Below, one piece after another: positions 9,070 to 17,569 of a DNA stretch of 64,000 nt. A model generated the notes under the pieces. The model saw only the letters and a program-made list of their open reading frames with translations, was not told the origin of the DNA and did not search any database. The position numbers were made by a program, and so were the translations under genes. This DNA is from Tenacibaculum agarivorans (GTDB lineage Bacteria; Bacteroidota; Bacteroidia; Flavobacteriales; Flavobacteriaceae): positions 124,001-188,000 of the forward strand of contig NZ_MSMP01000004.1 of NCBI RefSeq assembly GCF_001936575.1, read 5' to 3'. The stretch's first letter is position 1, and each line of letters opens with the position of its first letter.

Positions 9070-9489
9070 ATGGATCAGAAAGTAAAACTAATGCAAGTTA
9101 TACACATAGCACTTGTAATTGGTGTTTCTCTGATATACTTTGTTTTAGGAAATGTTATGAATAATTTTTTCAATTTCAATGAGTTTAATATTTCTTCTGT
9201 TCCGTTTTTAACTATTCCAATAATCGCAGTATTTGCTGGAAATTTTATGTTTAAAAATGTCATAAAAACAATAAAAAAAGAAGCTTCTTTACAGCATAAA
9301 TTAGTCACTTATCAAACGGCTTCTATTATTCGTTGGGCTATTTTAGAAGGAGCTAGTATGATTATTTTACTTATTAAACCAGACCTTATACTTATTGGAA
9401 TATGCCTTATTTTTTACATGGCTTTTCTAAGACCAACAAAAGAAAAAATTATACAAGATTTACAACTTAAAACATCTGATTTTAAATAA
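9070..9489 (+). CDS. Conserved four-helix membrane protein
   Basis: A 139-residue integral membrane protein with about four hydrophobic segments (residues 8-28, 42-60, 84-102 and 105-121), short cytoplasmic loops and a charged tail (PTKEKIIQDLQL). No catalytic motif is visible and I do not recognise a characterised family. It is 6 nt after the DegT aminotransferase and 5 nt before galE, so it is co-transcribed with nucleotide-sugar genes; a functional link to them is only inferred from this. Confidence 0.7.
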   Translation: MDQKVKLMQVIHIALVIGVSLIYFVLGNVMNNFFNFNEFNISSVPFLTIPIIAVFAGNFMFKNVIKTIKKEASLQHKLVTYQTASIIRWAILEGASMIILLIKPDLILIGICLIFYMAFLRPTKEKIIQDLQLKTSDFK

Positions 9490-9494
9490 AAATT

Positions 9495-10502
9495 ATGAAA
9501 AAAATATTAGTTACTGGAGGATTAGGTTTTATTGGCTCTCACACTGTAGTTGAGCTTTTGAATGCAAATTTTGATGTTGTTATTATTGATGATTTATCCA
9601 ATTCAAAAATTGAAGTTTTAGATAGTATTCAAGAAATTACTGGTAAAAAGCCAGATTTTTTTAATATTGATCTAAGAGTAAAAGAAAAAGTGAATCATTT
9701 CTTCAGTGAAAATCATATTGATGGTATCATTCATTTTGCAGCTTTCAAAGCGGTAGGAGAAAGTGTACAAAAACCTCTAGATTATTATGAAAATAATATC
9801 GGTAGTTTGGTGTACTTGTTACAGGAAATGAGAGATCGAAAATTAGATAATTTTATTTTTAGTTCTTCTTGTACTGTCTACGGTCAAGCAGATGAATTAC
9901 CTATTACTGAAAATGCACCTATAAAACCAGCAGAGTCTCCTTATGGAAACACCAAACAAATAGGAGAAGAAATTATAAAAGATACATGTAAAGCAAACGG
10001 ATTGAATGCAATTGCTTTACGTTATTTTAATCCAATAGGTGCTCATGATACTGCTAAGATTGGTGAACTGCCTCTTGGAGTTCCTCAAAACTTGATTCCT
10101 TATGTAACGCAAACCGCTGCAGGTATTAGAGAACAACTTTCTATTTTTGGAGATGATTATGACACACCTGATGGTACGGCTATTAGAGATTACATTCATG
10201 TTGTTGACTTGGCCAAAGCTCACATTGCTGCTTTACAAAGATTAATTGAGAAGAAAAACGATACTAATTTTGAGTTTTTTAATGTTGGTACAGGTAAAGG
10301 AAGTTCTGTGTTAGAAATTGTAAAAGCCTTTGAAAATACTACACAACAAAATTTAAATTATAAAATTGTAGGTAGACGTGAAGGTGATGTTACCGCTGCT
10401 TATGCTGATACTACTATTGCAAACGAACAATTAGGTTGGAAAACTGAAAAAACACTTGAGGAAGCATTACTTTCTGCCTGGAAATGGCAAGAAAAACAAT
10501 AA
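9495..10502 (+). CDS. galE: UDP-glucose 4-epimerase
   Basis: A 335-residue extended short-chain dehydrogenase. The NAD-binding loop is GGLGFIGSHTVVEL at the N-terminus, catalytic residues are Ser/Thr in FSSSCTVYGQ and the Tyr-x-x-x-Lys of SPYGNTKQIGEE, and the GalE-specific segments LRYFNPIGAHDTAKIGE, NLIPYVTQTAAG and GTAIRDYIHVVDLAKAHIAAL are all present. It interconverts UDP-glucose and UDP-galactose (Leloir pathway and surface-sugar supply) in the cytoplasm. Last gene of the DegT-membrane protein-galE operon. Confidence 0.95.
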   Translation: MKKILVTGGLGFIGSHTVVELLNANFDVVIIDDLSNSKIEVLDSIQEITGKKPDFFNIDLRVKEKVNHFFSENHIDGIIHFAAFKAVGESVQKPLDYYENNIGSLVYLLQEMRDRKLDNFIFSSSCTVYGQADELPITENAPIKPAESPYGNTKQIGEEIIKDTCKANGLNAIALRYFNPIGAHDTAKIGELPLGVPQNLIPYVTQTAAGIREQLSIFGDDYDTPDGTAIRDYIHVVDLAKAHIAALQRLIEKKNDTNFEFFNVGTGKGSSVLEIVKAFENTTQQNLNYKIVGRREGDVTAAYADTTIANEQLGWKTEKTLEEALLSAWKWQEKQ

Positions 10503-10534
10503 AATTTACTTTCTCATTTTGACACGATCTATGA

Positions 10535-10599
10535 TTAAAAACTTCGTATAAATTGGTTGAATTATTTTTAATTTACACAATTAATATGCGAAGTTTTTA
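10535..10599. repeat. Inverted repeat downstream of galE
   Basis: The arms TAAAAACTTCGTATA (10536-10550) and TATGCGAAGTTTTTA (10585-10599) are complementary apart from one position that can form a G-U pair, separated by a 34-nt AT-rich loop. There is no clean U-tract after it, so it is not a standard terminator. It may be the left part of the larger structured element that follows. Confidence 0.5.
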
Positions 10600-10728
10600 G
10601 TTGTAAATCACATTACAAAATCTTTAATACGATTTACAATTAATTTTTTCGCATATGTCAGTTCGAAACCCTCAACAAAAAATTTGAGAAACGGTTGTAA
10701 TGACATGTTACTAAAAAAATGACCTATT

Positions 10729-10891
10729 GATAAGAATTTGTAAAAATCAAGGTAGCAGCATTGGCTGAAAGATGAAAAGCTGTTTGAGCGGTAGCGAGTT
10801 CTTTTCATCTGTGGCTGGAGATACCGTAGTATTTTTTAAATTCTTATCATTTCAGTCTTGATTTTTGCTCCTTTGCATCAAGGCAAAGGAG
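10729..10891. other. Structured non-coding element in a 590-bp gene-free stretch
   Basis: Between galE and the TetR gene no convincing gene exists; the one short frame on the minus strand lacks any coding signature. The stretch instead holds several perfect inverted pairs: GATAAGAATTT (10729-10739) with AAATTCTTATC (10838-10848); AAAAATCAAG (10742-10751) with CTTGATTTTT (10857-10866); AGATGAAAAG (10770-10779) with CTTTTCATCT (10801-10810), enclosing TGAGCGGTAGCGAG; and CTCCTTTGC (10868-10876) with GCAAAGGAG (10883-10891). The first two pairs are interleaved, as in a pseudoknot. It resembles intergenic repeats I associate with flavobacterial genomes, but copy number cannot be seen here. Bases 10900-11050 contain nothing I can name. 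Confidence 0.5.
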
Positions 10892-11060
10892 AGGAAATAT
10901 ATAGATCATTTTGAATATTATATAAATATTTATTTTTCAGTGTTTAAAAAAGATGTCAATGATAGATCCTCGACAAAATATTTACAGAAATTATATTCCA
11001 ACAAATATTTAAGATAAAAATCAAGGAACTATTAAAATTTAGTTAACTATTTTTATATTT

Positions 11061-11081
11061 CTAAACGATTGTTTAGTTTTG
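11061..11081 (+). promoter_or_regulatory. TetR operator overlapping the -7 promoter element
   Basis: CTAAACGATTGTTTAG (11061-11076) is a perfect palindrome (arms CTAAAC/GTTTAG, spacer GATT) of the type bound by TetR-family dimers. It overlaps TAGTTTTG (11074-11081), a match to the Bacteroidota -7 consensus TAnnTTTG, and ends 15 nt before the tetR ATG. This geometry predicts autorepression. The same 16-mer is present again before the next gene. Confidence 0.75.
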
Positions 11082-11091
11082 TATCGTAATT

Positions 11092-11652
11092 ATGGCTAGA
11101 AAAAAAGCATACATAGAATCTGAAGTTATAGACAAAGCAATGCATTTGTTTTGGAGAAATGGCTATGAATGTACTTCAATGCAGCAATTAGAGGCTGAAA
11201 TGGGTATTAATAAATTTTCTATATATGCTAGCTTTGGTAGTAAAACAGGTGTTTTTCTAGAAAGTATAAAAGCGTATAAACGTAAACTAAGTGAGATTAC
11301 TGTTAAACTTGAGCAATCTAATAATGGTGTTGAAGGAGTTAAACAATATTTTTATGACTTCTTAGAATTCTCTAAGGATAAAAGTAAGTTTGTTAGAGGA
11401 TGTCTAATTACCAATACAGCAAATGAACTTAATGAAGATTCAGATCCTACTATAAAAAAACAACTAACTGATTTCACTAGTCATATTAGAACTTTATTTG
11501 AAAATAATGTAAGACAAATGAATAGTTTATCTGAAGTAGAAATCCAAGAAAAAGCTGACTATCTCATCATATCTATGTATGGTTTAGCTTCAGCTAGTAG
11601 AGTATTTACCAAATCTCAATTAGATATTTATATAGAGAATATTTTTAAATAA
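11092..11652 (+). CDS. TetR/AcrR family transcriptional regulator
   Basis: A 186-residue TetR regulator. The N-terminal HTH is clear: SEVIDKAMHLFWRNGYECTSMQQLEAEMGINKFSIYASFGSKTGVFLESI, with the recognition helix around KFSIYASFGSK. The C-terminal helical ligand/dimerisation domain (about residues 70-186) resembles those of regulators sensing small electrophiles or lipophilic ligands (CLITNTANEL core). It probably represses itself and the downstream CxxC protein gene through the two identical palindromes at 11061 and 11669. Confidence 0.93.
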   Translation: MARKKAYIESEVIDKAMHLFWRNGYECTSMQQLEAEMGINKFSIYASFGSKTGVFLESIKAYKRKLSEITVKLEQSNNGVEGVKQYFYDFLEFSKDKSKFVRGCLITNTANELNEDSDPTIKKQLTDFTSHIRTLFENNVRQMNSLSEVEIQEKADYLIISMYGLASASRVFTKSQLDIYIENIFK

Positions 11653-11668
11653 AATTTTTTTTAACCCA

Positions 11669-11690
11669 TAACTAAACGATTGTTTAGTTA
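11669..11690 (+). promoter_or_regulatory. Second TetR operator, before the carboxymuconolactone decarboxylase-like gene
   Basis: The 16-base palindrome CTAAACGATTGTTTAG recurs here (11672-11687) and is extended by TAA/TTA on its flanks to arms of nine bases. It lies between the tetR stop and the ATG at 11715. The exact recurrence strongly suggests the downstream gene is in the regulon of the adjacent TetR protein. Confidence 0.75.
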
Positions 11691-11714
11691 TTAAAATCGA
11701 TCAATTTATATATT

Positions 11715-12266
11715 ATGAGTACATTAAAAATCCACACTATTGAATCTGCTCCTGAAGGCAGCAAAAAACAATTAGAAGAATCTGTAAAAGCTTTTGGAAT
11801 GCTTCCAAACTTACATGGAGTATTAGCTGAATCTCCAGCTATTTTGGAAGGTTATAAAAAACTACATGAATTATTTTCTACTCAAACATCATTTAATGCT
11901 GAAGAATTAACTGTAGTTTGGCAAACTATAAATGTAGAACACGAATGTCATTATTGTGTTCCAGCTCATACTGCTATTGCGCATATGATGAAAGTAGATG
12001 ATCAATTAATTGAGGCTTTAAGAAATAAAGCAGCTATGCCAAATGCTAAATTACAGGCACTACATGATACTACATTAACATTAGTAAGAAACAGAGGAAA
12101 TATTTCTGATGAGGAATTGACTTCTTTTTACGAAGCAGGTTATAACGAAAAACATGTTCTAGAAATCATTTTAGGTTTATCTCAAAAAGTAATCAGCAAT
12201 TATGTGAATCATATTGCAAATACCGAGGTAGATGAGCCTTTCAAAAAATTTGCTTTAGTACACTAA
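11715..12266 (+). CDS. Carboxymuconolactone decarboxylase family protein (AhpD-like)
   Basis: A 183-residue all-helical protein with the AhpD-type redox motif CHYCVPAHT (Cys-x-x-Cys with the following His) at about residues 77-85, inside the conserved helix VVWQTINVEHECHYCVPAHTAIA. Relatives act as alkylhydroperoxidases or related thiol-dependent antioxidants; decarboxylase activity is unlikely given the CxxC. It follows tetR with its own palindromic operator, so it is probably induced when the TetR ligand is present, for example during electrophile or peroxide stress (inference). Confidence 0.88.
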   Translation: MSTLKIHTIESAPEGSKKQLEESVKAFGMLPNLHGVLAESPAILEGYKKLHELFSTQTSFNAEELTVVWQTINVEHECHYCVPAHTAIAHMMKVDDQLIEALRNKAAMPNAKLQALHDTTLTLVRNRGNISDEELTSFYEAGYNEKHVLEIILGLSQKVISNYVNHIANTEVDEPFKKFALVH

Positions 12267-12272
12267 ATATCA

Positions 12273-12299
12273 AAAGAGCTCGCTTTACGCGAGCTCTTT
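12273..12299. terminator. Bidirectional intrinsic terminator
   Basis: Perfect 11-bp stem AAAGAGCTCGC / GCGAGCTCTTT with a 5-nt loop, flanked by A and T residues, between two convergent genes (11715-12266 on plus and fabD on minus). Confidence 0.85.
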
Positions 12300-12305
12300 A
12301 ATTTA

Positions 12306-13190
12306 TTATTCTAGAGTAACTCCAGAAGCAGTAACACTTCTATCAATCTTTCTCATTAATCCTTGTAAAACCTTTCCTGGTCCAACTTCTACAAACTCAG
12401 TAGCCCCATCAGTTATCATTGCTTGAACACATTGTGTCCATTTTACTGGTGCAGTCAATTGAGCAATTAAATTTGTTTTAATTTCTTCAGGATCTGTCAC
12501 CGCTTTTGCTACTACATTTTGATATACAGGACAACTAGGCGTATTAAAATTAGTTTCTTCAATTGCTTTTGCTAATTCTTCTCTAGCTGGTTCCATTAAT
12601 GGAGAATGGAAAGCTCCACCAACTGGTAAAACTAAAGCTCTCTTAGCTCCCTTTTCTTTTAATGCTTCACAAGCCTCATTTATTGCCGATATCTCTCCTG
12701 ATATAACCAATTGACCAGGACAATTATAATTAGCAGCTACTACTACACCTTCTATTGAGCTACAAACTTCTTCTACAACTTCATCTTCTAAACCAAGTAC
12801 TGCTGCCATAGTAGATTCTTGCATTTCACAAGCTTTTTGCATAGCTAAAGCTCTTTTAGAAACTAGCTTTAGCCCATCTTCAAAAGATAAAACATTATTG
12901 GCTACTAATGCTGATAACTCACCTAAAGAATGTCCTGCTACCATTTCAGGTTTAAAATCTTCTCCAAGTACGTTAGCTAAAATTACAGAGTGTAAAAAAA
13001 TAGCTGGCTGTGTAACTTTTGTTTGTTTTAACTCTTCAGCTGTACCTTCAAACATTATGTCTGTAATACTGAACCCTAAAATAGAATTCGCCTTTTCAAA
13101 AAGTTCTTGAGCTAACGAATACTTTTCGTACAGGTCTAATCCCATTCCTGTAAATTGTGCTCCCTGTCCAGGAAAAATATATGCTTTCAT
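12306..13190 (-). CDS. fabD: Malonyl-CoA:ACP transacylase
   Basis: A 294-residue enzyme of type II fatty-acid synthesis that loads malonyl groups from CoA on to acyl carrier protein in the cytoplasm. The signature FPGQGAQFTGMGLDLY starts the protein, the nucleophile Ser lies in VAGHSLGELSALV, the substrate-binding Arg in LVSKRALAMQKAC and the catalytic His in VGGAFHSPLMEPA. Length and motifs are standard. Monocistronic here, convergent with the CMD-like gene. Confidence 0.96.
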   Translation of the reverse strand: MKAYIFPGQGAQFTGMGLDLYEKYSLAQELFEKANSILGFSITDIMFEGTAEELKQTKVTQPAIFLHSVILANVLGEDFKPEMVAGHSLGELSALVANNVLSFEDGLKLVSKRALAMQKACEMQESTMAAVLGLEDEVVEEVCSSIEGVVVAANYNCPGQLVISGEISAINEACEALKEKGAKRALVLPVGGAFHSPLMEPAREELAKAIEETNFNTPSCPVYQNVVAKAVTDPEEIKTNLIAQLTAPVKWTQCVQAMITDGATEFVEVGPGKVLQGLMRKIDRSVTASGVTLE

Positions 13191-13236
13191 AAATCTATTT
13201 TAATCATTTGTTTAACATTGCAAACATAATCAATTT

Positions 13237-13244
13237 TAATTTTG
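13237..13244 (+). promoter_or_regulatory. Putative -7 promoter element
   Basis: TAATTTTG fits TAnnTTTG and lies 13 nt before ATG 13258, in the short divergent gap to fabD. A TTG at 13218-13220 could be part of a -33 element. The implied leader would be very short. Confidence 0.35.
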
Positions 13245-13257
13245 TTATTTTCGTTGT

Positions 13258-13962
13258 ATGACTAGTAAAAATAGGGCTCTCGCTCAGAATATATATTTAA
13301 TTTTAGCCGCATTATTTATTGCTTCTCTAGTTGCTTCGAATCTAATTTTTCAAAAGTTCTTTTATTGGTATCCTTTTGACATGGAGCTATTTGGAGTAAA
13401 ATTATTTGAAGTTTCAGTTGGTCTATTACCCTATCCAATAACCTTTTTAATTACGGATATTTTATCTGAAATCTATGGACAGAAAAAGGCTAATCAAGTA
13501 GTAGTAGCAGGAATTTTTGCCTCTCTTTTTTCATTAGGAATAATTTTTATTGGTAATTATGCACCCGCTACACCATGGTCTCCAGTTAATGATGAAACAT
13601 TTAATCTTGTTTTTGGTGCTACACCACTCGCTGTTTTAGCTTCAATGATGGCTTATTTATTTGCTCAGTTTATAGATATTAAAGTATATCATTTTTGGAA
13701 AAACCTTACTAAAGGCAAATATTTATGGTTACGTAATAACTTTTCAACATTTACTTCTCAATTCATAGATACTTTAACCGTACTACTCCTTTTATGTTCT
13801 TTTGGAATTATTCAGTGGGATAAATTTTTAGGTTTATTAATCAGTGGAGTATTGTTTAAAATTCTTATTGCTGCGTTAGATACACCTTTTTTATATGGGT
13901 TTGTATACCTGTTTAGAAAACAATTCAACTTAAAACCTGGAGAAGAAATTCAAAATATTTAA
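13258..13962 (+). CDS. yhhQ: Queuosine precursor transporter (YhhQ/VUT family)
   Basis: A 234-residue polytopic membrane protein with about six hydrophobic segments. Family hallmarks are visible: SLVASNLIFQKFFYW, FEVSVGLLPYPITFLITDILSEIYGQKKANQVV and the C-terminal NFSTFTSQFIDTLTVLLL and LISGVLFKILIAALDTPFLYG. Characterised members import queuosine precursors (preQ0/preQ1) for tRNA wobble modification. No queuosine biosynthesis gene is in the window. It is 18 nt before the MscS gene. Confidence 0.88.
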   Translation: MTSKNRALAQNIYLILAALFIASLVASNLIFQKFFYWYPFDMELFGVKLFEVSVGLLPYPITFLITDILSEIYGQKKANQVVVAGIFASLFSLGIIFIGNYAPATPWSPVNDETFNLVFGATPLAVLASMMAYLFAQFIDIKVYHFWKNLTKGKYLWLRNNFSTFTSQFIDTLTVLLLLCSFGIIQWDKFLGLLISGVLFKILIAALDTPFLYGFVYLFRKQFNLKPGEEIQNI

Positions 13963-13980
13963 AAAAATAGCTTCAAACTT

Positions 13981-15240
13981 ATGAATAAGTTTTTTTACCA
14001 TTTTTTAAAAGAACAACTTGGAGTATCTCATGAATTGGCAATATACTTCAATGTAATATGCAACTTATTAATTATAGCTTTTTTGGGTTTTATCTTGTTC
14101 AAGATTATTAAATATTATGGAAGTAAACTCATTAGAAAAATAGCTAATAAAACCAAGACAGAATTTGATAATATTTTAATTCATAATGCCTTCTTTTTAT
14201 CTCTTTCAAGAGTTTTAATTTTCTTTATTATTTATGGGTCTTTGGACTTTTTACTAATCGATTTTCCTCAACTTTTAGAATATTCACATCGTTTTGTGAA
14301 TTTATTAATCCTCATTAGCATAGTTTGGTTAGTAAAAAGTATACTTCAAAGTATAAAGGACTTTTTACGTACACTTATTGCTTTTAAGGATAAACCTTTG
14401 GAAAGTTATGTCCAAATATTCATGATTATTTTATGGATTATAGCTTTAGTTGTTTCATTCTCTATTATTACAGGAAAACCTTTACTGCGCTTTTTTACCA
14501 CACTAGGTGCTTTTTCTGCTGTTTTACTTCTTATTTTTAAGGATACCATATTAGGATTTGTCGCTAGTATTCAAATCTCAGTATATGATACTGTAAGACT
14601 TCAAGATTGGATAACAATGGAAAAATATGGTGCTGATGGAAACGTTATAGAAATTAATCTTACCTCTGTTGTAGTAAAAAACTTTGATAATACCATTACC
14701 AGTATTCCTACCTACTCTTTGATCTCTGATTCATTTAAAAACTGGAGAGCAATGAGTAATTCAGAAGGGAGAAGAATAAAAAGAGCTATTTCTTTTAAAA
14801 TTAATAGTATTCACTTTTTAACTGAAGAAGAAATAAACGAATACAAAAAAATTGAACTCATTACTAATTATGTTATTGAAAGATCTAATGAGGTAAATGC
14901 TTTTAATACTAAGAATAATATTGACAAATCTTTACTTATTAACGGAAGAAATCTTACCAATTTCGGTATGTTCAGAAAATACATTGATATTTATCTAAAA
15001 CGTCATCAAAATATCAATCAAGATTTACTTTTTATGAGTCGTCAATTAGCACCAACTCCAAACGGAATTCCTTTAGAAATTTATGCTTTTAGTAGTGAAA
15101 AAGAATGGGTAAAATATGAAAGAGTTATGGCTGATATTTTTGATCATATTTTTGCTAGTGTACGATTTTTCAATTTAGAAATCTTTGAAAACCCTTCTAG
15201 CCTAGATATAGTAAATCTGAATACTAAACATGAAAAATAG
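13981..15240 (+). CDS. MscS-family mechanosensitive ion channel
   Basis: A 419-residue protein with about five transmembrane segments in the first 190 residues and the MscS pore-lining/beta domain after it: TTLGAFSAVLLLIFKDTILGFVASIQISVYDTVRLQDWI, then VIEINLTSVVVKNFDNTITSIPTYSLISDSFKNWRAMSNSEGRRIKRAI. The C-terminal cytoplasmic part is longer than in small MscS, resembling the YbdG-like group. It should release solutes during hypo-osmotic stress in the inner membrane. Its last 11 bases overlap the start of the next gene. Confidence 0.9.
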   Translation: MNKFFYHFLKEQLGVSHELAIYFNVICNLLIIAFLGFILFKIIKYYGSKLIRKIANKTKTEFDNILIHNAFFLSLSRVLIFFIIYGSLDFLLIDFPQLLEYSHRFVNLLILISIVWLVKSILQSIKDFLRTLIAFKDKPLESYVQIFMIILWIIALVVSFSIITGKPLLRFFTTLGAFSAVLLLIFKDTILGFVASIQISVYDTVRLQDWITMEKYGADGNVIEINLTSVVVKNFDNTITSIPTYSLISDSFKNWRAMSNSEGRRIKRAISFKINSIHFLTEEEINEYKKIELITNYVIERSNEVNAFNTKNNIDKSLLINGRNLTNFGMFRKYIDIYLKRHQNINQDLLFMSRQLAPTPNGIPLEIYAFSSEKEWVKYERVMADIFDHIFASVRFFNLEIFENPSSLDIVNLNTKHEK

Positions 15241-16276
15241 TATAAGACACAATAAAGTAGGCATTTTTAGTCTATCCTATATCATTTTTTGTGGTATTGT
15301 AGCTTTATTCTGTTATGTATTAGCTCCTGATAATAGTAATTCTGCCAATCAAATGCATTTAGAAATTCATTCTAAATCTCCTGGTTTTTCTACATTAATG
15401 CTAAAAGTTCCAATTGAAGACGTTTCTGAAAATTCTTGGATTGAGACCTTTCTTAGAGGTGCAAAAATTCATTACAACGAAATCCCAATAAAATCCTATA
15501 CCCAAAATGATCAAAAACTTGGGTACACACAACTTTCAGACGGTTTAAAAAAAGAGATAGATCTTTCAATATTTAATTTTAAACCTGAAAATTACATCAC
15601 AACCAAAACTTTTTATTTTGGTACAGATAAATATGGAAGAGATTTATTAAGTAGATTACTAATAGGGGCTAGAATTTCATTCTTTATAGGCTTTATTGCT
15701 GTTTTTATTTCTTTACTCATAGGAATTCCAATAGGAGCATTAGCTGGGTACTATGGAAAAAGAATAGACACTTTCATCATGTGGATTATTAATATTACTT
15801 GGTCTATTCCCACATTATTACTAGTAATCGCTTTTGTATTAATACTGGGTAAAGGTTTTTGGCAAGTTTTTATCGCAGTAGGATTAACCATGTGGGTTGA
15901 AGTTGCTAGAGTTGTTAGAGGTCAGGTTATAAGTGCTAAACAAGAACAATATGTTGAAGCGGCTAAAGTATTAGGATTTTCAGATTTTAGAATTATCTTT
16001 AAACATATACTCCCTAATATTTTAGCGCCCTTAATTGTTATTTCTGCTGCTAATTTTGCTGCTGCTATACTTATAGAAAGTGGTCTAAGTTTTTTAGGTA
16101 TTGGAGCTCAACCTCCTACCCCATCATGGGGTTCAATGATTAAAAACCATTATAACTATATTATACTTGGTAAACCGTTTTTAGCAATTATTCCTGGTTT
16201 GGCAATTATGAGTTTAGTAATGGCCTTTATGCTATTAGGAAATTCACTTAGAGATGCATTGGATGTGAAAAGTTAA
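15230..16276 (+). CDS. ABC transporter permease, OppC/DppC type
   Basis: A 348-residue inner-membrane permease of a peptide/nickel-type importer. An N-terminal TM (SYIIFCGIVALFCYVLAP) is followed by an extended periplasmic segment, then the typical GTDKYGRDLLSRLLIGARISFFIGF, five TM helices and the EAA loop EAAKVLGFSDFRIIFKHILPNILAPLIV, and LSFLGIGAQPPTPSWGSMI. It overlaps the mscS gene by 11 nt. No OppB, ATPase or binding protein is encoded nearby, so the rest of the transporter must lie elsewhere, as is common in Bacteroidota. Confidence 0.92.
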   Translation: MKNSIRHNKVGIFSLSYIIFCGIVALFCYVLAPDNSNSANQMHLEIHSKSPGFSTLMLKVPIEDVSENSWIETFLRGAKIHYNEIPIKSYTQNDQKLGYTQLSDGLKKEIDLSIFNFKPENYITTKTFYFGTDKYGRDLLSRLLIGARISFFIGFIAVFISLLIGIPIGALAGYYGKRIDTFIMWIINITWSIPTLLLVIAFVLILGKGFWQVFIAVGLTMWVEVARVVRGQVISAKQEQYVEAAKVLGFSDFRIIFKHILPNILAPLIVISAANFAAAILIESGLSFLGIGAQPPTPSWGSMIKNHYNYIILGKPFLAIIPGLAIMSLVMAFMLLGNSLRDALDVKS

Positions 16277-16308
16277 GTTTGTACTTTCGCTTCTTTTAAA
16301 AATATCAC

Positions 16309-16755
16309 ATGAATTTTACAGTACAGTTTACTACTAGATGGGCAGATTTTGATGCCAATATACACATGCGCCATACAGCTTATAATGATTACGCCGCAGA
16401 GTCACGTTTACGTTTTTTTAATAAATTTGGGATAACTATTCATGACTTTACCAAAGAAAAAGTAGGACCAATTTTATTTGAAGAGAATACAAAATTTTTA
16501 AAAGAAATACATTTAGGCGAAGATATTTCTGTTAATCTTAAAATTACTGGGTTATCAGAAAAAGGAGAACGTTGGAAAATTCAACACGAAGTTTTTAATA
16601 GTCAAGGAAAACTCTCGGCTGTTATTAATGTTTACGGAGCATGGTTAGATTTGGCTAAAAGAAAACTTACCGTTCCTCCTACTAAATTTCAGCACATTTT
16701 TAAAGATGCCGAAAGAACAGAAGATTTTAAAGAAATACCATTAAAAAGTGAATAA
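16309..16755 (+). CDS. Acyl-CoA thioesterase (hot-dog fold, 4HBT-like)
   Basis: A 148-residue single hot-dog protein. The active-site region is FTTRWADFDANIHMRHTAYNDYAAESRLRFFNKFG, with the Asp and downstream Asn/His-rich strand typical of 4-hydroxybenzoyl-CoA-thioesterase-like enzymes; V-GPILFEENTKFLKEIHLGEDI follows. It should hydrolyse acyl-CoA thioesters in the cytoplasm; the chain preference is unknown. TACTTTCG at 16282 is a one-mismatch -7 element. The gene overlaps the nuclease gene by 8 nt. Confidence 0.88.
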   Translation: MNFTVQFTTRWADFDANIHMRHTAYNDYAAESRLRFFNKFGITIHDFTKEKVGPILFEENTKFLKEIHLGEDISVNLKITGLSEKGERWKIQHEVFNSQGKLSAVINVYGAWLDLAKRKLTVPPTKFQHIFKDAERTEDFKEIPLKSE

Positions 16756-17569
16756 AAAAAGAATCATTGCTGCGCTATTATTAAGCGCAGTTTTAGTTTA
16801 TAAGTATTATTTAGACAGACGTGATAACGCTACTAATAAAGAAACTCATAAACAGCAAAAAGATAATACTATAAAAGATGTAAACTCTTTTAACTATTTA
16901 CCTACATCTACTACTAAACAAATTGTACAACATCAATATTATACTCTCTCTTATAGCGAGCAACATGAACAAGCTGAATGGGTAGCATATGTATTGGATA
17001 AAAATGATATAGCACATACTAATTTTAAACGTCCATTTTTTATCGAAGATCCTAAAGTACAAACAAAATCAGCCCATTGGAGGAATTATAAAAAATCGGG
17101 TTACGATAGAGGTCATTTATGCCCTGCTGGAGATAGAAAATTCTCTAAAGAGGCATTTGATGAAACTTTTTATACTTCTAATATCTCACCTCAAAAGCAT
17201 GATTTTAATTCTGGAATATGGAACAAATTGGAACAGAAAACACGTTATTGGGCGAAAAAATACAATCAATTGTATGTAGTTACTGGAGGGGTTTTAGAGA
17301 ATAATAAAAAACTACGTATTATAGGTAAAGAGAAGGTCTCTGTTCCTAATGCTTTTTATAAAGTTTTGTTGGATTATAAGCAACCTGAAATTAAAGCTAT
17401 AGCATTCTTAATACCCCATAAAGAAAGTAAGAAACCATTGTATGAATTTGTGGTTTCAATAGATGAATTAGAAGAAAAAACAGGTATCGATTTCTTTTAT
17501 AATTTACCTGATGGTTTAGAAAAAAAGCTAGAATCAAGTACCAATTATAAAAATTGGTCTTTTAGATAG
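16748..17569 (+). CDS. DNA/RNA non-specific endonuclease (NucA/Nuc1 family)
   Basis: A 273-residue protein with an N-terminal hydrophobic anchor or signal (KKRIIAALLLSAVLVYKYYL) and the beta-beta-alpha-metal nuclease domain: the DRGH motif occurs in GYDRGHLCPAGDRKFS (catalytic His), followed by FYTSNISPQKHDFNSGIWNKLEQKTR with the Mg-binding Asn, and VVTGGVL. Relatives degrade DNA and RNA outside the cytoplasm for nutrient recovery. Translation is probably coupled to the thioesterase gene by the 8-nt overlap. Confidence 0.92.
   Translation: MNKKRIIAALLLSAVLVYKYYLDRRDNATNKETHKQQKDNTIKDVNSFNYLPTSTTKQIVQHQYYTLSYSEQHEQAEWVAYVLDKNDIAHTNFKRPFFIEDPKVQTKSAHWRNYKKSGYDRGHLCPAGDRKFSKEAFDETFYTSNISPQKHDFNSGIWNKLEQKTRYWAKKYNQLYVVTGGVLENNKKLRIIGKEKVSVPNAFYKVLLDYKQPEIKAIAFLIPHKESKKPLYEFVVSIDELEEKTGIDFFYNLPDGLEKKLESSTNYKNWSFR

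Noticed and set aside
10608..10808. 66-codon frame on the minus strand in the galE-tetR gap
   Set aside because: It lies across the inverted repeats of the structured element, has no domain pattern and a low-complexity composition; treated as chance.
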